Assembly: GCF_000374165.1 (NCBI RefSeq)
Contig: NZ_KB893745.1
Coordinates: 1-48,892, forward strand
Origin: Parafrankia elaeagni
GTDB taxonomy: Bacteria; Actinomycetota; Actinomycetes; Frankiales; Frankiaceae
DNA length: 48,892 nt
Direction of reading: 5' to 3'
A program made the translations under genes and the position numbers. Shown here in pieces: positions 42,901 through 48,892 of the stretch; position 1 is the stretch's first letter, and each line of letters begins with the position of its first letter. Under the pieces are notes generated by a model. That model was not told where the DNA came from. It did no database searches and worked only from the letters and a program-made list of their open reading frames with translations.

Positions 42901-44903
42901 AGGACAGGGGGACCGAAGGTGCGCGGCTCGCTCAGCCCGGCCGGGCGCTGGCCCGCGATCAGGTCCCAGGTCGCCCGGGGGCGCGGGGTCCGGAACCGCT
43001 CGTAGGCAAGATTGCTGCGCAGCACGACGTCACCGGCGCTCATCAACCGGGCGATGCCCGGGATCGAGGCCGGGTCGAGCACGCCCTCCTGCAGCCGGCG
43101 GTCCAGCGCACGCAGCAGGTCCACCGAGCTGGCGTCGCCGTAGGGGATGAGCTCGCGGACGACCTCAGCCCGGTCCATCAGCCCGTGGGTGACCGGGTCG
43201 AGGACGGTTCCCCACCGGTAGTGGAAGAAGTCGGAGCCGGGCAGCTCCAGCACCCGGGTCTGCTCGCCGGTCGCGTCGGGGGGGACGGCGTCCAGCGCGC
43301 TGGCGAGCTCCAGCTCGTAGCTGGGGAGGTCCTCCGGGCGGTCCAGCAGCGGTTCGATGAAGTGGCCCCGGTACAGGGGAGACATGTTCAGCACCAGCAG
43401 CAGCGCGACGCCCCCGAAGGCCAGCGTTCCCGCCACCGACGGCCGCAGCCACGACGTACCCGACGTACCCGACGTACCCGACGTACCCGACGTACCCGGC
43501 GCGCCTGACGTACGCGGCGCGCCCGAGGCCGCCGGCACCGGCGCGGGGAGGGCGCGGCGGGCCGCCAGCCGCTGGTCGAGAACGGCCAGCCCGCCCGCGA
43601 GCAGCACCGACAGCCCGAGGACGACCAGGGGAACCGCGCGGGGCATCGATCGCAGCGCGAGGCCCGCCGTCGACCCCTCGGCGATGGCGCGGAACAGCCG
43701 GCCGAACGGCGACGGGTTGTCGTACGGGTACACGCCGACCGCGATCGTCGTGCCCACTGCGATCAGGGCGACGAAGTAGGCGCGGTGCCCCCAGCGCACG
43801 CAGGCCGCGGCGGCCAGCGCGAGGATCGGCACCGCGAAGCTGATCGCCATCACGACCAGGTTGCCGGTGTAGTCGGTCGCCGGCCCGATCCAGGGGCCGA
43901 GGGCGTCCTGACCGTAGAAGAACCAGTTGCCCAGGCCGCGCAGTACTTCGGAGGCCTGTGAGCTGCTCGCGACGGTCTTCACCGTCTCGCTGTACGAGAG
44001 TACGTTCAGCCCGTAGCCGGCCTGCGTGTAGAGCCCCACGATCCACCAGGCGGACGTCACGAGGATCAGCACCGCCGCCCGCACGCTCAGCGTCAGGGCG
44101 GTGCCGAGCCGCACCTCGCGGGTGCCCCACACCGCGAACGGCACCCACAGCATCGGCGCCACCAGAATGAAGATCAGGCTGGACGCGTTGATGCTGCCGA
44201 CCAGCGTCACCATCAGGGCGAACGCCGCCGGCCATCGCCAGCCGGAGCGCCATCGCACCAGCCGGGAAGTGCCCGGGTCGCGGGCCAGCTCGTCCACGCC
44301 GGCCTCGCGCAGGCCCCGCACGGTGATGCCGATGAACCAGCCCAGGCCGGCGTAGGGCAGCAGGATCGCCGAGATCCGCGCCTCGTACTCCAGCGTGTAC
44401 GGGGTGAGCATGTAGCCCAGCGCGGCGATGAACGCGTACCGGTCGGGCCAGCGGAACGTGCGCAGCAGGAACAGGACGCCGGTGCCGGCGCCGAACAGGA
44501 TCGAGCCCGTCCACAGCCGCTGCGCCACCCAGTCGGGCAGGCCGGCGATCTCGGCGAGCCAGTAGAAGAGGCCCTGCGGGAACAGGTAGCCGATGTTCTG
44601 GTGGGTGACTGTGCCCATCCCGACGTCGGGATCCCACATCGACGAGACCCGGGACATCATCCGGCCCGGGTCGAGGTAGAGGTAGGCCTTCGTGTCGGCG
44701 CCGACCCGGCCCGGCGAGGTCGCCAGCAACGGGATGTAGGCCAGCGCGGCCAGCACGAGCACCGGCCAGGACGGCAGCAGGCGGCGCAGGCGGCTCGTCG
44801 TGCCCGGGCGGCTGTCCGGGACCGCGGCACCGGGGCCCGTCGTGGCGTCCTGGCCGGGCCCGCTCGGGTGGGCCGGGCCGGACGCCGGCACGGTCAAGGT
44901 CAC
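39942..44903 (-). CDS. aftD: AftD-type (DUF3367) arabinofuranosyltransferase
   Basis: GTG 44903 overlaps the stop of the GT4 gene (GTGA) and gives 1653 residues. The N-terminal third is a multi-spanning GT-C-type membrane domain with about a dozen helices; the first loop has the acidic D-T-K-A-Y-L-Y-L-D-P and D-P-D-V-G-M-G motifs expected for a polyprenyl-sugar-using enzyme. The large extracellular part contains at least two beta-sandwich carbohydrate-binding (F5/8-type) regions (D-G-D-L-Q-S-A-W-R-V, D-G-D-P-G-T-A-W-S), and C-terminal helices lead back to the membrane. AftD adds alpha-1,3-arabinofuranose branches in mycobacterial arabinan; here a related wall polymer is likely. A T-S-G repeat (residues about 470-485) comes from a 9-bp minisatellite. 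Confidence 0.88.
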   Translation of the reverse strand: MTLTVPASGPAHPSGPGQDATTGPGAAVPDSRPGTTSRLRRLLPSWPVLVLAALAYIPLLATSPGRVGADTKAYLYLDPGRMMSRVSSMWDPDVGMGTVTHQNIGYLFPQGLFYWLAEIAGLPDWVAQRLWTGSILFGAGTGVLFLLRTFRWPDRYAFIAALGYMLTPYTLEYEARISAILLPYAGLGWFIGITVRGLREAGVDELARDPGTSRLVRWRSGWRWPAAFALMVTLVGSINASSLIFILVAPMLWVPFAVWGTREVRLGTALTLSVRAAVLILVTSAWWIVGLYTQAGYGLNVLSYSETVKTVASSSQASEVLRGLGNWFFYGQDALGPWIGPATDYTGNLVVMAISFAVPILALAAAACVRWGHRAYFVALIAVGTTIAVGVYPYDNPSPFGRLFRAIAEGSTAGLALRSMPRAVPLVVLGLSVLLAGGLAVLDQRLAARRALPAPVPAASGAPRTSGAPGTSGTSGTSGTSGTSWLRPSVAGTLAFGGVALLLVLNMSPLYRGHFIEPLLDRPEDLPSYELELASALDAVPPDATGEQTRVLELPGSDFFHYRWGTVLDPVTHGLMDRAEVVRELIPYGDASSVDLLRALDRRLQEGVLDPASIPGIARLMSAGDVVLRSNLAYERFRTPRPRATWDLIAGQRPAGLSEPRTFGPPVLEDPGIPYTDEITLGTDSEVIDPPALADFTVADPHSIVRAQSTRAPLLVSGNGEALVDAAATGQLAPVLDGGRTILYAGSLVGQPDRLRQALNDGAELLVSDTNRLRAERWTGLRENFGYVEQPGVTPLADDVNDNRLEVFPDAGHASETIMQTHAPGSEAQVENVRASDYGNTFSYGVADRPVGAIDGDLQSAWRVGAFKDPTGDDWQVELAKPTTTDHIRVVQPINGPRNRWITRLTLTFDGGSPVTVDLSDSSRTQIGQTITFPQRTFTTLRVHIDATNFGEQREYDGLSGVGLAEVEIPGVDGRPMIAEEVLRLPTDTLDAAGADSLEHRLSLQMSRDRANPAEPFRSDPESTMRRTFALPTDRTFALTGTARVSAYAGDQLIDATLGRAGAAPTITSSGRLPGDLDARGSSAFDGDPGTAWSPGLGEQVGTYVQASTPTPVTFSTMNLALVADGRHSVPTRLGIVVDGRRVGAVDVPPVTDTPVSSGTRDATQTVALSFPAVTGNTIRLVVEEVRTVTSKDTISGLITNLPVGIAEIAVPGLDGSAGGTGRREAATTAPGAAGTPGATASAANGTITAQSAATVQAGTPALAATGPRDIPAPCRTDLMTIDGAPVGLQITGSIQDAADRQGLEVRTCGTPITLSAGDHVVRTANGALTGLDIDRLLLASEAGGGAWLDATGVDAITGEASGTTGGTGTDAGAGAGLPTLKVEATSDTSFRVDVTGATPGTPFWLVLGQSRSAGWKADVDGRDLGESRLIDAYANGWRVSPTSGSFTIDLDWVPQRTVERVLRASVAAGLLTAVVLFAGTYRRRRGRTWRDLDLAPAGGAAGLGGVAGSAPGLTAAPVRVSSAPPPRAELPTAEPWRGGAVTASVRSAILLALATGAVSVVLVNPVAGLLVALLTGAAARVPKARVVLRAAPAVCLAVSALYVLQAQARHDLPADGSWVSSFDRVATLSWLAVLLLAAEAVLTVATRRRAGS
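43453..43497 (-). repeat. In-frame 9-bp repeat, five copies
   Basis: GACGTACCC occurs five times in a row in the AftD-type gene and encodes repeated G-T-S units in a loop between membrane segments. Confidence 0.9.
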
Positions 44904-46288
44904 CGGGGCGCACCCGGCTGCGCGCTCGGAGCCGGGCGGCGGACGAGACGCCGGCGGGCGGCCTCGTTGACCAGCGCGAGGTACGTCATGCGAGCGGTCT
45001 GCTCCCAGGTGAACGTCGCCGCGTGGGCCATCGCACCGGTGGACAGCCGCAACCGCAGCTCACTGTCGGAGAGCACGCCCGCGAGGGTCTTCCCGAGGTC
45101 ATGCGGGTTCTCGACGAGCAGGCCGGACGCGCCGTCCACCACGGCGTCGGTATGCCCGGCGATCTTCGTCGCGACGGCGGGAGTTCCGCAAGCGGCCGCC
45201 TCGGTGATCGTCATGCCCCACCCTTCTCTGGCCGAGGCCGAGGTGAGCACCCAGGCGCGTCGGTACAGACCGAGAAGTGTGTCATCGTCCACCCGGCCGA
45301 CGAGACGCAGCCAGGACGAAGCCCCCGCGGCCGCGATGCGGGCCTCGAGCTCCGGCCGCTTGTAGCCCTCGCCGACAATCACCGCCTCCATCGACGGATG
45401 CTCGTCGTGCGCGCGGATCAGTGCGTCGATCAGGACGTCGAACCGCTTCACCGGAACCAGCCGGCCCACGGCGAGCACCAGCGGGTGCGGCGACCGCTCA
45501 CCGGCCGGGCTGAACGTCGGGTCGATCCCCGGCGGGATCACCGAGATGTTGCGGGCCGGCAGGCCCAGCAGCTCGATGATCTCGTCGCGGGACGACTGCG
45601 AGAGGGTGAGGATCCTGGTCCGGCGGTACAGCGGCGGCGCCATCCGGAACTCGATGGTCTCGCCGATGGGGGCGAGGCGGCGGGAGAGCACCATCCGCCA
45701 CATCTCGGCGTGCACATGGTGCAGGAACACCACCCGCGGGCAGCGGGCCCAGACGGGGGAGAAGAACGGCATGCCGTTCCAGATCTCGACCAGCCCGTCC
45801 CACGGCCCGGAGCGCCCGAGCGCGCCGGAGACCGCGGTCCGTGGGAACACCGAGTACCGGCCGGCCTTGCGTACGACCTGGTAGCCGTGCCGGTTTGCCG
45901 ACTCGGGATGGCCGGGGGCCAGCGCCGTGCGCATGCTGACGTCGACCCCGGCGGCGGCCCACTGCTCGGCGACCTTGTCGGCGTGCAGCTCGGAGCCGCC
46001 GGACTCGGGGTCGTCGAGGTCACGCCACGCGAGCATGTGGATGCGGCGCAGCCCCGAGGTCTCGACCAGCTCGGCCAGGCTGGGTACCGGGCCCGCCAGC
46101 TCCGCCAGTTCCAGCCGCGACGCCGCGGCGGTCTCGTTTCGGGCCGGCAGCGCGGCCACGCGCAGCGGAGTCGGAGTGCGCGGCGCGGCCGCTCCCCGCG
46201 CTCCGGGCACGGGCGGCCAGGCGTCGAGCGAGGCGGCGTCGAGCGGGGCGGCGTCGAGCTGCGGCGAGCGGTCCGGGAGCGTGCTCAC
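44900..46288 (-). CDS. GT4-family glycosyltransferase
   Basis: GTG 46288 overlaps the flippase stop (GTGA) and gives 462 residues; the much longer open frame upstream is the flippase gene's shadow. After an Ala/Pro-rich N-terminus (about 85 residues), the GT-B fold starts: D-P-E-S-G-G-S-E-L-H-A-D (acceptor site), H-H-V-H-A-E-M-W, then V-I-P-P-G-I-D-P-T-F, A-V-G-R-L-V-P-V-K-R-F-D and the nucleotide-sugar site S-A-R-E-G-W-G-M-T-I-T-E-A-A-A-C-G-T-P. This is a retaining GT4 enzyme, possibly a mannosyl- or glucosyl-transferase working on lipid-linked glycan. It sits between the flippase and AftD-type genes, all overlapping. Confidence 0.9.
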   Translation of the reverse strand: MSTLPDRSPQLDAAPLDAASLDAWPPVPGARGAAAPRTPTPLRVAALPARNETAAASRLELAELAGPVPSLAELVETSGLRRIHMLAWRDLDDPESGGSELHADKVAEQWAAAGVDVSMRTALAPGHPESANRHGYQVVRKAGRYSVFPRTAVSGALGRSGPWDGLVEIWNGMPFFSPVWARCPRVVFLHHVHAEMWRMVLSRRLAPIGETIEFRMAPPLYRRTRILTLSQSSRDEIIELLGLPARNISVIPPGIDPTFSPAGERSPHPLVLAVGRLVPVKRFDVLIDALIRAHDEHPSMEAVIVGEGYKRPELEARIAAAGASSWLRLVGRVDDDTLLGLYRRAWVLTSASAREGWGMTITEAAACGTPAVATKIAGHTDAVVDGASGLLVENPHDLGKTLAGVLSDSELRLRLSTGAMAHAATFTWEQTARMTYLALVNEAARRRLVRRPAPSAQPGAPR

Positions 46289-48048
46289 GCGCGGGCCGTC
46301 CGGCGCGCGGCGGCCAGGACCATCAGACCGGTGACGACGGCCAACACCGCCTGGCAGCCGAAGTTCGCCCGGGCGGTGGAGACAGGGGAGCCCTGTGCCC
46401 AGACCATCAGCGACACGGCCGCGCCGGTCGCGACGGCGAGAACGGCGAGGACGGCCCGCTCGCCGAGGGCGAGCAGGTAGTGGGAGAACAACACAGTCGC
46501 TCCGAGACAGGTCATCGCTCCGGCCAGGGGGAACAGGGCGCCGGAGGCATTGGTGAAGCGTGGCCCGAAGGCCAGCGACAGCAGTGTGTCGGGTGCGATC
46601 GCGGCGACGGAGAGCAGTCCGGCCGCGGGCACGGCGAGTATCGCCAGGGTCGCACCGAGCTGGTGCAGGGCGTGCTGCCCGAGATGGTTGCGGTCGGCCG
46701 CCTCCGGCAGGAGGAAACCGGCGAGCACCACCGCGGCCAGCACAATCACCTTCGCCGCGACCGACACGGCCGCGTAGGAGCCGGACTCGTCCGGAGCGAG
46801 CCGGCCCTGGAGCAGGACGTCGATGTTCTGCAGGACACCCAGGAACCCCAGTGTCACCAGGGCCGCGCCGACCTCCACGGCCAGGCGCCGGGGCTCCGCG
46901 ACGGACGCGGGCCCGGCGACCGGCAGGGGCAGCGTCGTCGCCGCCGTGTCGGCACCAGGCGCCCGCAGCCGGATGGCGGACGCCGGCAGCGACTCCCGCG
47001 CGCCCGCCGGGCCCACCGGGCCCGCCGGGCCCTGGGGCAGCGGGACCACCGGGGCCGGAGGCGGCTGCCAGTCCACCGGCCCGCCGTGCCGCACAGCGGA
47101 CGGGTGTCGGCGCAGGCACCAGCGGGTGTGCGCCAGCGCCGCGAGTACCCCGAACAGCACCGCCATCGCCGCGCCCGCCTCGTCCAGGCCGGCCAGGACG
47201 AGGGCGATCGTGGCGCCGCTCTTCACCACCGCGTCGACGAGCAGGTTCGCGGCGAGCGACGGGTAGAGCCGCCCGCACTGCATGAGCCCGCGGTCCACGC
47301 AGAGCAGGCACCAGGCGGCGCCGGCGATGATGATCTCCGCCACGCCGCCGGGACCCGGCAGCGACAGCTCGGTGGCGACGAAGTCGCGGGCCAGGATCGC
47401 CAGTACCGCGACGGTGAGGACCACCGCGACGCCGGCTCGGCGCACCCGGGTGATCCATTCGTCGATCAGGTCGGCCTGCCCGGTGTGCTGCCAGTTCGTG
47501 ATCCGCCGGACGACGCCGACGAGCAGGGCGTTCCCCGGCATCGACACGACGAAGAAGATGGCGACGAGCTGGGCGACGGCCCCGTAGGAACGGGTGCTCA
47601 GAGCCCGCGCGATGACCAGGGTGACCCCCAGGTTCGCCGCGTTGGCGATCAGTCCGGCGAACGCGAGGGGGATGGCGCCCCGCATCGCGGCCCGGATCCG
47701 GTCGCTCTGGCCGCGCAGCCGCCGCGGGGTGAGGTTCGCCAGCCTCGGGGAGGCCGCGAGGCCTGGATGCTCCCGGCCAGCACGCCCTGCCGGCGCCGCC
47801 GTGTCCGCCCCGGCCGGACCCGACGCCTCAGCCGACGCCTTGGCACTCGGCGTAACGGTGGGCACCGAGGCAGGCTCGGACGGCCTGGCCAGGCGGGCTG
47901 GCGTACCGGGCGTACCGGGCGTACCGGAGCGGCCGCGGGTTGCGCCGGCGGCCCCCGGTGCCGAGGGGCGCTCCGACGCCCGGTGACCGAGTCGATGCCG
48001 CCCGCGGGACTGCGGCGGGAGAGACCCGGTGGCAGGGCCGGTATTCAT
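46285..48048 (-). CDS. Polysaccharide/lipid-linked glycan flippase (MATE/MOP type)
   Basis: ATG 48048 gives 587 residues; M-R-D-S upstream is possible but less likely. A Pro/Ala/Thr-rich cytoplasmic N-terminus of about 120 residues contains G-T-P repeats. After it come about 12 hydrophobic helices (I-P-L-A-F-A-G-L-I-A-N-A-A-N-L, S-Y-G-A-V-A-Q-L-V-A-I-F-F-V, and so on), with a long loop (about 325-380) in the middle. The fold matches polysaccharide exporters of the MOP superfamily, which move lipid-linked glycans across the membrane. Its stop overlaps the GT4 start. It probably exports the glycan built by the neighbouring glycosyltransferase. Confidence 0.82.
   Translation of the reverse strand: MNTGPATGSLPPQSRGRHRLGHRASERPSAPGAAGATRGRSGTPGTPGTPARLARPSEPASVPTVTPSAKASAEASGPAGADTAAPAGRAGREHPGLAASPRLANLTPRRLRGQSDRIRAAMRGAIPLAFAGLIANAANLGVTLVIARALSTRSYGAVAQLVAIFFVVSMPGNALLVGVVRRITNWQHTGQADLIDEWITRVRRAGVAVVLTVAVLAILARDFVATELSLPGPGGVAEIIIAGAAWCLLCVDRGLMQCGRLYPSLAANLLVDAVVKSGATIALVLAGLDEAGAAMAVLFGVLAALAHTRWCLRRHPSAVRHGGPVDWQPPPAPVVPLPQGPAGPVGPAGARESLPASAIRLRAPGADTAATTLPLPVAGPASVAEPRRLAVEVGAALVTLGFLGVLQNIDVLLQGRLAPDESGSYAAVSVAAKVIVLAAVVLAGFLLPEAADRNHLGQHALHQLGATLAILAVPAAGLLSVAAIAPDTLLSLAFGPRFTNASGALFPLAGAMTCLGATVLFSHYLLALGERAVLAVLAVATGAAVSLMVWAQGSPVSTARANFGCQAVLAVVTGLMVLAAARRTARA
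47901..47927 (-). repeat. 9-bp in-frame repeat in the flippase gene
   Basis: GCGTACCGG is present three times without gaps and encodes the G-T-P repeat of the disordered N-terminus. Confidence 0.85.
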
Positions 48049-48184
48049 TGGGTGTCCCCCGGAGTCACGCACGCGCGTACCCTCCCCATCACAGGACGTG
48101 ACATGCGCCCGGCTGCCAACTCACCCGCGCCGGGTCTGCGCGGCGAGCGCGCGCGGCACGTGACGAGGGTCCGGGAAATGTCGG

Positions 48185-48892
<708 letters not shown>

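Noticed and set aside
43453-43497. Possible CRISPR-like repeats
   Set aside because: The 9-bp units are contiguous, without spacers, and in frame within a gene. The other tandem repeats in the window are likewise too short and have no spacers.

Overview
The window is high-GC actinobacterial chromosome, most likely Frankia or a close relative. This is an inference from the GC-rich codon use, the GTG starts and ATGA/GTGA start-stop overlaps, the ECF41 sigma factor with its own promoter, lon behind an HspR-type operator, the AftD-type (DUF3367) arabinosyltransferase, and the Baeyer-Villiger monooxygenase / MaoC pair. No rRNA, CRISPR array or intact mobile element is present; there is one tRNA (His, GTG).

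Layout. 1-5500 is an accessory, decayed zone. It holds the tail of an IS5-type transposase, a frameshifted integrase relic, a small lipoprotein gene, fragments of IS66 and IS1380 transposases, a secreted and extremely acidic Asp/Glu-Ala repeat protein with a long AT-richer leader and two strong 3' hairpins, and a relic of a carboxymuconolactone-decarboxylase-type gene. 5546-8884 is a divergent catabolic pair (double-hotdog MaoC dehydratase, Baeyer-Villiger-type flavin monooxygenase) around a palindromic operator candidate. 8901-14122 is a tightly coupled five-gene operon matching the STM4015-4014-4013-4012-4011 families (LRR-like protein, ATP-grasp, alkaline-phosphatase-superfamily hydrolase, two radical SAM enzymes). 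Its function is, to my knowledge, not established, and it is the best candidate for an undescribed system here.

14345-24738 holds a SRPBCC protein, the ECF41 sigma factor with its NAD(P)-binding target gene, a methyltransferase, a truncated GH64-like glucanase, an MscS channel with a small membrane protein, an SDR, an SGNH hydrolase, a phospholipase D-type protein and a NodB-type deacetylase. 24744-30309 holds an aldehyde dehydrogenase, a NarL-type response regulator, a tiny double-CxxC protein, tRNA-His, oligoribonuclease and a membrane-anchored protein. 30702-37895 holds lon, a pirin, a Crp/Fnr regulator, a possible nucleotidyl-cyclase-like protein and a HipA-like kinase / DUF3037 pair. 38033-48892 is a cell-envelope glycan cluster: GH26-like secreted hydrolase, AftD-type arabinosyltransferase, GT4 glycosyltransferase, flippase, and the 3' part of GDP-mannose 4,6-dehydratase.

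A recurring trait is short tandem repeats. Within genes the repeat units are multiples of three bases and encode low-complexity inserts or tails in otherwise conserved enzymes. Between genes the units are 7-20 bp. Two unrelated gene ends also carry direct repeats that include the stop codons.
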